Below are positions 50,961 through 60,240 of a DNA stretch of 60,255 nucleotides, piece by piece. The stretch's first letter is position 1. The number at the start of each line of letters is the position of its first letter. Source of the DNA: Acidobacteriota bacterium (GTDB taxonomy: Bacteria > Acidobacteriota > Terriglobia > Terriglobales > Acidobacteriaceae); NCBI GenBank assembly GCA_021780075.1, contig JAJXZL010000033.1:1-60255 (forward strand). Direction: 5' to 3'. The notes under the pieces were generated by a model. It made no database searches. It was not told the origin of the DNA and saw nothing but the letters and a program-made list of their open reading frames with translations. Position numbers and translations under genes: made by a program.

Positions 50961-53900
50961 GTGGGGCATTTCAACGCACGGGCAAATCGTATCTCCACGC
51001 TTCTTGGAATTCTAAAAAGAAGAGTGATCCTTGTGTGGGCGCTCGCCGTCCTCGCATTCAACCCCGTGGTAGGTCATGGACAGATCACGTCGAGTGCAAT
51101 CAACGGAACTGTGACAGACAGCACGGGGGCAGTTTTGACCGGAGCGAGCGTCGCAGTTGTCAACACGGCAACAGGTGTCTCGTACCATACGACGACCGAT
51201 AGTCTTGGCGCATACCACGTCACGCAACTCACTCCAGGGAACTACACGATGGAGGTGACGCGAGCGGGGTTCGAAACGCAAAACCTCAAGCAGTTCAAGC
51301 TCTATGTCAATCAGCAGTTGCAGCAGAACATCACTCTGGCGGTCGGGCAAGCGACCCAAACTGTTTCAGTTTCGTCAGCGGCCCTGTTGCTGGATACGCA
51401 GACTTCAAACCAGGGTCAGGTCATTGAAAATCAACAAATCGATGACATGCCGCTCAATGGCCGCGATGTGATGCAGCTTGCTCAGCTTTCGGCTGGTGTT
51501 ACCCCTATCGTTGCAGGGATGTCCTCTCCAGCTTCTCAATGGACCGGTACGCAGACAGTGGCAGTGGTCATTGGCGGCTTGAGAGAAGACGACGCGAGCT
51601 ACCTGTACGATGGCATCGAAACGCGCAATGCGTGGTACGGCGCTGCAGGCCTTCTGCCCTCTCCGGACTTTATTCAGGAATTCAACGTTGAACAGTCCGG
51701 GGCACCGGCCGAATACGGCGACGGTGGCGCCTTTCTAAACTACGTGACCCGATCGGGCACGAACCAGTTTCATGGAACTTTATATGAATATGTTCGGAAC
51801 AATGCCTTCGACGCCAGAAACTATTTCGATATAGGTGCGCCGCCACCGTTCCACCAGAACCAGTTTGGAGGAAGCGTAGGTGGACCGATCAGGAAGAACA
51901 AGATGTTCTTCTTCTTCAACTATGAAGGTTTCCGCCAGATCGTTCCCGTGAACGAATATGCGAACGTTCCAAACGCCCAGCAGATTGCCGGGAATTTCAG
52001 CGCGGATACTCAGCAACTTGTGAACCCATTAAACGGGTACCAGCCAATCCCGGGAAACCAGATCACAAGCCAATACTTCAACAGTGTTGGTCAAAAGATA
52101 TTGGCCTTGTACCCTGGGCCCAACGGCACCTATCCGGGCGGGCAGAATTATCACTACCTTTCCAATACGACGGACAACTGGAATCAGGAAAATGCGAGGT
52201 TTGATTATTCTATTTCCAATAAGGACAGTGTGTTCGTAAGGTTCACCAATCAGAATCAATCTACAAGCATCACCGATATTACTCCGGCCAGAGAGATCCT
52301 CTACCCGTCCAATCCCAAGAATCTGGCTGTCGGATGGACACGCACATTCTCGCCAAACCTCGTCAACAATTTTCGGTATGGCTGGTCTCACACGGCGGTT
52401 GGTGAACAGCGTGCTGACGGCTTCAATCCTGCCAACGCCAATCCGCTGGGAATGATCAACGAAGGCGATCAGCCTGGGTCCTATGGTCCACCTTCAATAG
52501 GAGTGACCAACTATGCTAACCCTGGCTCGACTGAGGGAACAGACATTGTCCGCGAAGGTATGAATATGTGGACGGAGTCTCTGATGTTACAGAAGGGCAA
52601 GCATCAGATTACCGCTGGCCTGGACCTCCGTTATCAGCCGATCTACATGTATGAAGACTGGGCTGCCACGTCGATTCAATTCAATGGCACCTACAGCGGA
52701 GATCCGGTTGCAGATCTTCTGCTGGGAGTTCCGGCTTCCAGCTTTACCGCGATTGGCAATCCGACTCTGAATCTGCGGATGTGGTACCAGTCCTACTATG
52801 TTCAGGATAGTTTCCAAGTCACTCGTCATCTGAATTTGAATTTCGGCGGGCGCTGGGAACATGCTCAACCACCGGTCGACACGGCCAATCACGTTGGGAG
52901 TTTTGATGTTGCCACGAATCAGGATCTCAGCTATCCGGATACAAACGCGCTGGGGCTGGGAAGAAATATGGTCAAACCGGTGTATACGAATTTCTCGCCG
53001 CGAATTGGGTTCAACTGGACCCCATTGACAAGCGGTAACCTGGACGTCAAGGGCGGGTTCGGAATCTATTATCTTCAGCCGAACATCAATCAGTATGAAG
53101 TGGAAGTCGATACGACGAAGTACTACCTGATCCAGGGTTATAACAACTCTCCGGTAGGGCAGCCGCTTGCCTTCACCGCGAGTCAGCTCTTTGGTCCAGG
53201 CCTGCCAGGCGGCGGTCCAACAGCTTCATTCATCCAGCCGAATGCCAAGACTCCGTATACCTACGAGTGGAACCTGTCGGTTGGGCATACTCTGGCGAAC
53301 TGGCTCCTCGAAGTGACGTATCTGGGAAGCGCGGCACATCACTATGAAGAGCGTCCGAACATTGATCCTGAAAATCCGGACGGGACATTCCCTCTTCCTG
53401 GATGGAACGGAGTCCAAGAGAATACCTTGTCGGGTAGCTCGATCTACAATGGTCTTGTCACCCGCGTGGAGCATCGATACAGTTCGGGCTTTTCTGTAAT
53501 GGGCTCCTACACATTCTCCAAATGCCTCGGCTGGCCATGGCAAGATGTGTTCTCCTGGCACCCGTTGAATATGAGACTTGATCGCGGTCACTGCCAGGAA
53601 GACATGACGCACAATGTGATCGCCAATGGCATTTATGAACTTCCATTTGGACACGGCAAGACATTCCTGAACAAAGGGAACTTAGCGGACGCAGTTCTTG
53701 GGGGTTGGAAAGTGGCAGCAATTGCATCGCTTCATTCCGGACCCTGGGAAACGCTTGGCAGCAACCAGTCCCTGGGAATCTTTGTGAACGCATTGCCGAA
53801 TGTGACAGGCCCCGTCAACAACTCCTCACTGAATGGAGGGCTTGGCAAACACGGCAAGCTTGGACCATACTTCAATATCCAGAATGTTCACCCGGTAACG

Positions 53901-54155
53901 GCCGTTGGCGTTCAGGGAAATGCTTCTGTACAAAGCGTGTACGCCCCAGGAAGCGCGGATTGGGACCTGTCGGGAGACAAGACTTGGAAGTTTGTCGATC
54001 AGTATGGCCTGACTTTCAGGGCGGACATATTCAATGCCTTCAATCGCGTCAACTTCAATGGATTGGACACAGGAGTGAATGACACCCGGTTCGGTTATGT
54101 TACCGGCGCAGACGCTGCCCGCGAAATTCAACTCAGTATGCGTTTCGCGTTTTAG
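50961..54155 (+). CDS. TonB-dependent receptor, Oar-like, with carboxypeptidase-regulatory-like N-terminal domain
   Basis: 1064 residues. A signal peptide covers about 1-41. A carboxypeptidase-regulatory-like domain follows at about 41-125 (INGTVTDSTGAVLTGASVAV... and LTPGNYTMEVTRAGFETQ). Then comes a plug (IDDMPLNGRDVMQLAQLSAGV, FNVEQSGAPAEYGDGGAFLN) and a large beta-barrel ending QLSMRFAF with the C-terminal Phe of outer-membrane proteins. This is the form that dominates in Acidobacteria and moves large ligands, often glycans, across the outer membrane. GTG 50961 follows GAGGAGG by 6 bases. The TPR gene lies 19 bases downstream. Confidence 0.93.
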   Translation: MGHFNARANRISTLLGILKRRVILVWALAVLAFNPVVGHGQITSSAINGTVTDSTGAVLTGASVAVVNTATGVSYHTTTDSLGAYHVTQLTPGNYTMEVTRAGFETQNLKQFKLYVNQQLQQNITLAVGQATQTVSVSSAALLLDTQTSNQGQVIENQQIDDMPLNGRDVMQLAQLSAGVTPIVAGMSSPASQWTGTQTVAVVIGGLREDDASYLYDGIETRNAWYGAAGLLPSPDFIQEFNVEQSGAPAEYGDGGAFLNYVTRSGTNQFHGTLYEYVRNNAFDARNYFDIGAPPPFHQNQFGGSVGGPIRKNKMFFFFNYEGFRQIVPVNEYANVPNAQQIAGNFSADTQQLVNPLNGYQPIPGNQITSQYFNSVGQKILALYPGPNGTYPGGQNYHYLSNTTDNWNQENARFDYSISNKDSVFVRFTNQNQSTSITDITPAREILYPSNPKNLAVGWTRTFSPNLVNNFRYGWSHTAVGEQRADGFNPANANPLGMINEGDQPGSYGPPSIGVTNYANPGSTEGTDIVREGMNMWTESLMLQKGKHQITAGLDLRYQPIYMYEDWAATSIQFNGTYSGDPVADLLLGVPASSFTAIGNPTLNLRMWYQSYYVQDSFQVTRHLNLNFGGRWEHAQPPVDTANHVGSFDVATNQDLSYPDTNALGLGRNMVKPVYTNFSPRIGFNWTPLTSGNLDVKGGFGIYYLQPNINQYEVEVDTTKYYLIQGYNNSPVGQPLAFTASQLFGPGLPGGGPTASFIQPNAKTPYTYEWNLSVGHTLANWLLEVTYLGSAAHHYEERPNIDPENPDGTFPLPGWNGVQENTLSGSSIYNGLVTRVEHRYSSGFSVMGSYTFSKCLGWPWQDVFSWHPLNMRLDRGHCQEDMTHNVIANGIYELPFGHGKTFLNKGNLADAVLGGWKVAAIASLHSGPWETLGSNQSLGIFVNALPNVTGPVNNSSLNGGLGKHGKLGPYFNIQNVHPVTAVGVQGNASVQSVYAPGSADWDLSGDKTWKFVDQYGLTFRADIFNAFNRVNFNGLDTGVNDTRFGYVTGADAAREIQLSMRFAF

Positions 54156-54174
54156 CCTCGCGCGCTGTTTACTT

Positions 54175-55461
54175 ATGAGACTGGCGAGGAAAATCGCTCT
54201 CATTGCCGCTCTTGTTTCTGTGAACTGCCTCCCAAGCAGTTCCACAGAAGCAAGAGCGGTAGGTGTTCAGAGCGGCGGTAAACCTGTGTCGCAATCGCAT
54301 GTGCATGGCGATGGGAAGTGCCCATCACCCAAAGAAACAGCGATGATGCTTGGGCAATCCAGCTACCTGATGGAGCAAGCCCAGTTTCCCAAGGCCATCG
54401 ATCTGCTGCAACCGCTTTCGGAACGGGGTTGTGATCCGCGCGCGAACCTGTTGCTCGCTGGGGCGTTTGAAGGCATGGGGGATCGCCCAAATGCCTTAGT
54501 GACGCTGCAACGAGGCCATTCAATCTGGCCGGCTAACACCGGTATTGCAGCCTCATTAGCCCGGCAGTATCTCGGCAGCGGTGAAACGGATAAGGCCGTG
54601 CAGGCGCTGGGACAATTCCGTGCAACACCGGCAACACCCATGCAGGAAATGGAAGAGGCTGTTGTCGTTTACATGGCAGGGCATCGACTTGTGCTAGCCC
54701 AGGGAGTCGCAGAGATGGCTTACAAAACGTATCCATCGGTCCACTCCTTGCTTCTGCTGGCCAACGTGTTGCAACTGCAGGGAAGATACAAGGACGTGAA
54801 CCGGATTCTGGCCGGCAAGCGGGATGCCTATGCTGACTCGCCGGCATTTCTCATTACAGCGGCAGAGAGTGAATATGATGCGATGCTCTATGATGCGGCG
54901 CGAAAAGACCTGGAACATGCCATCGCACTTGATACGCAGTCCTATCAGGCCCATTATCTGCTCGGAAACGTTTTGTTGGTCCAGGGCGAGGTGGACCAGG
55001 CAGCGTCGGAGTATCGCATATCAACGAACCTGGACCCCGCACAACCCCGCACCTATTATCAGCTCGCACTTATCGCCCAGGCCAAGCAGGATCAATCCGG
55101 CGAAGAGAGCTATCTGAAGCAGGCTTTGGCGGCCGATAATCACTATGCCCCTGCCTATTGTGCGCTGGGCAAAATATTGCTGAATCATCGGCGCTTCTCA
55201 GAGGCGGTTGTGCAGCTTAATCTGGCGATTCAATATAACCCGCAAATCGAACTGGCCTATTACTTGCTGGCAAGAGCGTACGCTGGCCTGGGAGAAAGGG
55301 AAGCGAGTGATGCAGCCGTGAAGCGTTATACGGCGATCAGGGCTGCAAATCGACGAAGCTCTGTAGACAATCAGCCGGGGCAACTTGGGGCCAATCAAGC
55401 GCCCAGCCATCAACCAACGGCTGCGCAGACTCTCAAGGCGCACGATACCGCGAACGAGTGA
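54175..55461 (+). CDS. Secreted TPR-repeat protein
   Basis: 428 residues. The signal peptide is MRLARKIALIAALVSVNCLP. Several tetratricopeptide repeats follow, for example DLEHAIALDTQSYQAHYLL, ASEYRISTNLDPAQPRTYYQ and VQLNLAIQYNPQIELAYYLL, the last three in good register. The C-terminus is polar and Gln/Pro-rich. Such TPR proteins are often encoded next to TonB receptors in Acidobacteria, perhaps as periplasmic binding or scaffold partners. ATG 54175 is preferred because it begins the signal peptide; the open frame begins at 54079 inside the receptor gene. It is 19 bases from the receptor and so probably co-transcribed. Confidence 0.85.
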   Translation: MRLARKIALIAALVSVNCLPSSSTEARAVGVQSGGKPVSQSHVHGDGKCPSPKETAMMLGQSSYLMEQAQFPKAIDLLQPLSERGCDPRANLLLAGAFEGMGDRPNALVTLQRGHSIWPANTGIAASLARQYLGSGETDKAVQALGQFRATPATPMQEMEEAVVVYMAGHRLVLAQGVAEMAYKTYPSVHSLLLLANVLQLQGRYKDVNRILAGKRDAYADSPAFLITAAESEYDAMLYDAARKDLEHAIALDTQSYQAHYLLGNVLLVQGEVDQAASEYRISTNLDPAQPRTYYQLALIAQAKQDQSGEESYLKQALAADNHYAPAYCALGKILLNHRRFSEAVVQLNLAIQYNPQIELAYYLLARAYAGLGEREASDAAVKRYTAIRAANRRSSVDNQPGQLGANQAPSHQPTAAQTLKAHDTANE

Positions 55462-55658
55462 CGGAGACGAGCACATGGGTTGTCTTGCAGGGATACATCA
55501 AACACACGGATTTCACATAGCATGGGCGAAGCAACGCTGAACCAAGGTCCGAGTCGGGCATATCAAGCCAGAGCCGTGTTGCATGAAGTGCCTGCAGCCG
55601 CGGAAACCAGTCACGGCTCTTCAACCATGCGGATTGGCACTCTCAAAAAGGGGACACG

Positions 55659-57728
55659 ATGAAAAACTGCAAGATAATTTTGGCGCTGTGCTTTTGGTTT
55701 TGCACGATCTTTGGGATGTCCCAGCAGAGGGGACCCGCTACACCCCTGATCACGCACGATCCTTACTTCAGCGTATGGTCCACAACCGGAAATCTGACCG
55801 ACTCTGATACGAGCCATTGGACCGGCAGTCCACAGCCCCTTACGGGAATCGTGCGCATCGACGGAAAGCCCTATCGGTTCATGGGCCTTCATCCCAGAGC
55901 CATACCCGCAATGCAGCAAATCAGCAGCACAATCACACCTACACATACTCGTTACGAGTTTCGCCAGAGCGGTATTGCGCTTGAGTTGACCTTTTTTACG
56001 CCTGCGATGATGAGTGATCTGGATCTGCTCTCGCGCCCTGCCACCTACCTGACGTGGAGTGCCAATGCGACGGATGGGGCGCAACATCAAGTCTCGATTC
56101 TGCTGGATGCGGACCCCGTGATCGCGGTCAATGATCGAAGCCAGAAGGTTGTATTCTCGCGCAACCAGACCTCGCTGCTGAACGTGCTCTCTGTCGGGTC
56201 TCGCGACCAGAATCTTCTCAATCGCTCCGGCGATGATCTGCGCATCGACTGGGGGTACTTTCATCTGGCAGTTCCCAAGGATGAAGACTCGGCAACCGCT
56301 ATTACGGCTCATGCCGCGACAACGTATGCGTCATCGGGCAAACTGCCTGTGAGCGATTCAATGGGCATGCCTCGGACTGCGGGTTGGGGCAGTCCGCATC
56401 TCGCGGTCCTCTTCGACCTGGGATCTGTTGGAGCACAGCCCGTTACGCGCCATCTGATTGCCTCGTATACCGAAGGGTATGCCATTCAATATTTGCACCG
56501 GGATTTACGCCCCTATTGGCAACGGAACAATATGCCGGTGGAAGATATGTTGGATTTGGCAGAAGGGCAATATCCATCCCTTGAGAAACGCGCCACGGCA
56601 TTCGATTCTGATCTAGCCACTGACCTCACGAAGGTTGGAGGTGAACACTATGCCGCGATTGCCATCCTTGCCTATCGCCAGACGATTGCCGCACACAAGC
56701 TTGTCGCCGATGTCAGAGGCGATCCGATGCTGTTTGCGAAAGAAAACTTTTCAAATGGATGCATCGCTACGGTCGATGTGCTTTATCCTTCAGCTCCATT
56801 TTTTCTATTCTTTCAGCCGAAGTTGCTTGAAGCGCAGTTACTTCCTGTGCTCGAATACGCTTCTCTGGCACGCTGGAAGTTCCCGTTCTCGCCGCATGAT
56901 CTTGGTCAATATCCGTTGGCGAATGGACAGGTTTACGGTGGCGGAGAAAACACAGAAGAGGACCAGATGCCCGTTGAAGAAAGCGGCAACATGCTCATTC
57001 TTGTTGACGCGCTGGCGCGTGCTGAGGGCGACGCCCATCTTGCAGAGCGCTATTGGCCGCAGCTCACGAAATGGGCGCAGTATCTGAAGGAGAAGGGACT
57101 TGACCCCGAAAATCAACTCAGCACAGACGACTTCGCCGGCCACCTTGCCCATAATGCCAATTTATCCATTAAGGCGATTGATGCGCTGGCCGCGTACGCC
57201 GATCTGGCGCGCCTACTTAAACGGCAGGACATTGCAGTGGACTACGACACTACCGCAAAGGCCATGGCGGCGAAGTGGAGCACTATGGATGCGGAGGGGG
57301 ACCACTACAAGCTTGCGTTTAACAGTCCAGGCACATGGAGCCAAAAATACAATCTGGTGTGGGATCAGGTTCTCGGCTACAACCTGTTTCCCAAGTCGGT
57401 TCGCGAGGCCGAGCTTGGATTTTATCTGGGGAAGATCAATCGCTATGGTCTCCCACTCGACAGTCGCGCCGACTACACAAAACTCGACTGGTCAGTCTGG
57501 ACCGCTACGCTTGCATCCAACGCCACACAGTTCAATGCCATTATCGATCCTATCTATCGATGGATCAACGAAGTCCCCACCAAGGTTCCTCTGACCGACT
57601 GGTATGACACCAAAACTGGCAAGCAGATAGGCTTTCAGGCGAGAAGCGTAGTGGGCGGGGTCTTTGTGAAGGCGCTGTCAGTTCAGACGCTCACAACAAA
57701 GTGGCGTGCCGAGGCGGCTCAGCACTAG
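55659..57728 (+). CDS. DUF5127/DUF4965/DUF1793 (glutaminase A-like) secreted protein
   Basis: 689 residues. After a signal peptide (KIILALCFWFCTIFGMSQ) there is a beta-rich N-terminal domain: PLITHDPYFSVWSTTGNLTDSDT, HWTGSPQPLTGIVRIDGKPY (DUF5127/4964 pattern). The second half is an (alpha/alpha)6-type region with FSNGCIATVDVLYPSAPFFL, PFSPHDLGQYPLANGQ and EDQMPVEESGNMLILVDAL (DUF4965/DUF1793). These match the fungal-bacterial glutaminase A family. The D-x-G and EE-S-G residues look like a glycosidase active site, so a glycan substrate is equally possible. GGGGA lies about 7 bases before ATG 55659. It follows the TPR gene in the same direction after 197 bases. Confidence 0.82.
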   Translation: MKNCKIILALCFWFCTIFGMSQQRGPATPLITHDPYFSVWSTTGNLTDSDTSHWTGSPQPLTGIVRIDGKPYRFMGLHPRAIPAMQQISSTITPTHTRYEFRQSGIALELTFFTPAMMSDLDLLSRPATYLTWSANATDGAQHQVSILLDADPVIAVNDRSQKVVFSRNQTSLLNVLSVGSRDQNLLNRSGDDLRIDWGYFHLAVPKDEDSATAITAHAATTYASSGKLPVSDSMGMPRTAGWGSPHLAVLFDLGSVGAQPVTRHLIASYTEGYAIQYLHRDLRPYWQRNNMPVEDMLDLAEGQYPSLEKRATAFDSDLATDLTKVGGEHYAAIAILAYRQTIAAHKLVADVRGDPMLFAKENFSNGCIATVDVLYPSAPFFLFFQPKLLEAQLLPVLEYASLARWKFPFSPHDLGQYPLANGQVYGGGENTEEDQMPVEESGNMLILVDALARAEGDAHLAERYWPQLTKWAQYLKEKGLDPENQLSTDDFAGHLAHNANLSIKAIDALAAYADLARLLKRQDIAVDYDTTAKAMAAKWSTMDAEGDHYKLAFNSPGTWSQKYNLVWDQVLGYNLFPKSVREAELGFYLGKINRYGLPLDSRADYTKLDWSVWTATLASNATQFNAIIDPIYRWINEVPTKVPLTDWYDTKTGKQIGFQARSVVGGVFVKALSVQTLTTKWRAEAAQH

Positions 57729-57730
57729 GG

Positions 57731-57755
57731 CCTGTTCACACTACGCGGGAGGTGG
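57731..57755. repeat. Copy of the CTGTTCRCAC dispersed repeat
   Basis: GCCTGTTCACACTACGCGGG matches the copies at 13658, 20991 and 49181. It starts 3 bases after the stop codon of the DUF4965 gene, before the GH5-like gene. Confidence 0.55.
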
Positions 57756-57845
57756 CGTGGACGCCAATTTTCCTGAGTACAAGGAGTGAGGAGTGACGCA
57801 TACGGAGTGTTGGCCAGCGACGATTGACCAAGAGGTGTGTTTGCG

Positions 57846-58991
57846 ATGAAATCGACTTTTGCAAGGATGCACATGCGGAATCTGAATTCTCTTTTGATGT
57901 GCGCCGCGCTCTTTATCCCTTTCGTCACTGTCCAGGCACAAGAATCGCCCTGGACCGAAGCACGGGCCGATCAGTGGTACCAGAAACAGCCCTGGCTTGT
58001 TGGCGCGAATTTCGTTCCTGCCAACGCGGTGAACGAACTTGAAATGTGGCAGGCCGATACGTTCGATCCTGTAGAGATCGATCGGGAGCTTGGTTGGGCG
58101 GAAGGCCTGGGCATGAACACCATGCGGGTTTTTCTGCATAACCTCTTGTGGGAGCAGGATGCGGCTGGCTTCAAGCACCGCATGGACCAGTTTCTCGTCA
58201 TTGCGCAAAAACACCACATCCGTCCAATCTTTGTGCTTTTTGATTCGTGCTGGGATCCAGATCCGAAGTTGGGTCCTCAACACCCGCCGATTCCAGGTGT
58301 TCATAATTCAGGCTGGGTGCAGGCGCCGGGGAAAAGTGTTCTTGCCGATCCCAGGCAATACCAACGCCTGAAAGCCTATGTGCAGGGTGTCGTTGGAGCC
58401 TTTGCAGATGATCCGCGCGTTCTGGCATGGGATGTGTGGAACGAGCCAGATAACATGAATCGCGGCGCGTATGGCAAGGAAGAGTTGGTCAATAAGGAGG
58501 AACTCGTTCTTCGGCTTTTACCGCAAGTGTTCGCATGGGCGCGAGCTGAAAATCCGGTTCAACCGCTTACCAGCGGCGTTTTCTGGGGTGACTGGTCCAC
58601 ACCGAAAACGCTCTCGCCCATGGCGCGCATCCAGGTAAGCGAGTCGGATTTCATTAGTTTTCATGCCTATTCCTGGCCGGAGGATTTTGAAAATCGAATC
58701 AAACAACTGGAGCAATATCACCGGCCGATTATCTGCACGGAGTATATGGCGCGTGGTGTCGGCAGCTTGTTTGACACGATCCTGCCACTTGCGAAGCGAT
58801 ACCATGTGGGCGCGATCAACTGGGGCCTTGTCGCAGGCAAGACCCAGACCTATCTACCGTGGGATTCCTGGGAGCGGCCCTACGTTGTGGAGCAGCCCCC
58901 TGTTTGGTTTCATGATGTCTTTCATCCCGATGGCACACCCTATCGCCCAGGGGAGGTTGAGATATTTCGTAGTCTCACGGGCCATGAATAA
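57846..58991 (+). CDS. Secreted GH5-like (clan GH-A) glycosidase
   Basis: 381 residues. A signal peptide (LNSLLMCAALFIPFVTVQAQ) is followed by a (beta/alpha)8 domain. QPWLVGANFVPANAVNELEMW and LGWAEGLGMNTMRVFLHNLLW begin it, then IRPIFVLFDSCWDPDP. The acid/base is Glu200 in WDVWNEPDN and the nucleophile Glu299 in IICTEYMARG; the two clan GH-A Glu residues are spaced about 100 apart, as usual. WGLVAGKTQTYLPWDSW is near the end. The substrate could be a beta-glucan, mannan or other beta-linked glycan. ATG 57846 is used; ATG 57873 also has a good ribosome binding site (AAGGA). It ends the receptor locus. Confidence 0.85.
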   Translation: MKSTFARMHMRNLNSLLMCAALFIPFVTVQAQESPWTEARADQWYQKQPWLVGANFVPANAVNELEMWQADTFDPVEIDRELGWAEGLGMNTMRVFLHNLLWEQDAAGFKHRMDQFLVIAQKHHIRPIFVLFDSCWDPDPKLGPQHPPIPGVHNSGWVQAPGKSVLADPRQYQRLKAYVQGVVGAFADDPRVLAWDVWNEPDNMNRGAYGKEELVNKEELVLRLLPQVFAWARAENPVQPLTSGVFWGDWSTPKTLSPMARIQVSESDFISFHAYSWPEDFENRIKQLEQYHRPIICTEYMARGVGSLFDTILPLAKRYHVGAINWGLVAGKTQTYLPWDSWERPYVVEQPPVWFHDVFHPDGTPYRPGEVEIFRSLTGHE

Positions 58992-59620
58992 CGCGAACGC
59001 CGGAGCGATCAAACTTTTGCGCAGATGAAACTGCTCCACACGGGTTTTGCAAGCTGGCCCTAGCAGTTTGTCGTCTTTGGTTGGTGAACGACCTCATCGA
59101 GTTGAACTTCGAAAGGACAACGCAACTTCTCAAGGCGAACCCGGTAATCAGACGCAGGCGGATAGGGGCTCTGCTGTTCCGCCGACAACACAATTAAGGA
59201 GCGGGAGATTCCTGCCAAAGTGTAATTGATTCCATACGATGCCTGGACAAACCGCGATCGTGCTGCGATGCAGGCCGGGATCCCCTAGTTCCAAGCCTAG
59301 AATGCTTCAGCAGAGTCGTCCAGATTCAGGTTAGCGCGAGCAGGATGATGTGTTTGGGAAGGTAGATCTTATCGAGTTGCCGGATAGCTTCAATCCGGCC
59401 AATGTTTTTTGCGGAGTTAGCGGACCGGCTTGCAAGGCCTTTGCGGAACAGAGCCGCGAAGAGGCTTTCTTCATGGGCTACGCGCTGCTCTATGGTTCGA
59501 GAGATGAGGTAAATCCTGCCGATCTGGTCGCGATCTGCTCTCGCTGGCGGCCCCCGGACGATGGCTTCTCAGGGCCAAGGTCGAGCGGCTGGCGTCCAAT
59601 GGGCCACCGGTACCTAACTC
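58992..59620. other. Gene-poor region after the GH5-like gene
   Basis: About 630 bases with no convincing gene. Plus-strand open frames from 59047 (60 codons) and 59350 (148 codons) have no domain, and the second runs antisense into the glycosyltransferase fragment. It may be decayed DNA next to the mobile element that truncates that fragment. Confidence 0.4.
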
Positions 59621-60132
59621 TCAGTCGATTCTCCAGAGTTCAAATCGATCCTCGTCACTCTCACCAAACCCCCACAGCCACACGCCAGCCTTGTTGGAGT
59701 AGAGGCCTATTCCAGCTCCCATGGTTCTTCCGAACTGATACTTGTGATAGATCGTTTCCACCAATGTCCGATGTGGGAAACGCTGTAGCGGTGTAAGGCC
59801 TGCCTCTGCATACACGTCCACCACCAACAAATCTCCTGGCTTTGGCTGAGGGCCACCCGGGAATGTAAGTGTAGCCCCGGCCAGGGGCGCATACCAATAG
59901 GACCAGTACTGCCCCGGGAACCAAACTCTTTCACCTGCTGCAACGTGTGGGGCAATCAGTCGAATCAGAGCATCCCTGCCAAAATTCGCGAACTCCGCGT
60001 CTGAGCGAAGAATCAGAAGAGAATAGCCTGTGCTGGCAACGATCAACACAATGGCTGCTGCCCGTGCAAACTGCACGGAAACGCCATCCAACAAACGGAA
60101 GCAGAGGAGAATGACGGCAGGCATGCAACCTC
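59621..60132 (-). pseudogene. C-terminal fragment of a membrane glycosyltransferase (ArnT/PMT-like)
   Basis: About 170 residues survive. The pattern DYRGCMPAVILLCF is like the (K/R)YxMPAxP segment of polyprenyl-phosphate-sugar glycosyltransferases. A membrane helix (AAAIVLIVASTGYSLLIL) follows, then a soluble domain with APHVAAGERVWFPGQYWSYWYAP and GDLLVVDVYAEAG. The 5' part of the gene is missing: the frame runs into the repeats of a mobile-element end at 60133 and meets a stop there. An apparent TTG start at 60145 lies within that repeat and is an artefact. The intact enzyme would have about 500 residues. Confidence 0.65.
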
Positions 60133-60181
60133 GGTAATCACCCAAAAGCGGCCATAGGTTATCACCTCAAAAGCGGCCATA
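60133..60181 (+). repeat. Direct repeat pair at the mobile-element end
   Basis: GGTAATCACCCAAAAGCGGC (start of copy 1, 60133-60156) and GGTTATCACCTCAAAAGCGG (start of copy 2, 60157-60181), each continuing to GGCCATA, differ by one substitution, one other change and one inserted base. Paired terminal repeats of this length next to a gene break are typical of IS21-like and related element ends, where transposase binds each copy. Confidence 0.55.
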
Positions 60182-60240
60182 GCGAAGGGGCCTGAGACAT
60201 TAGCTCCGGCAGGGGAAATTAGCCTCTGTTGGCATGGGTA

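Noticed and set aside
59350..59796. 148-codon plus-strand open frame
   Set aside because: No recognisable domain, and its second half is antisense to the glycosyltransferase fragment.
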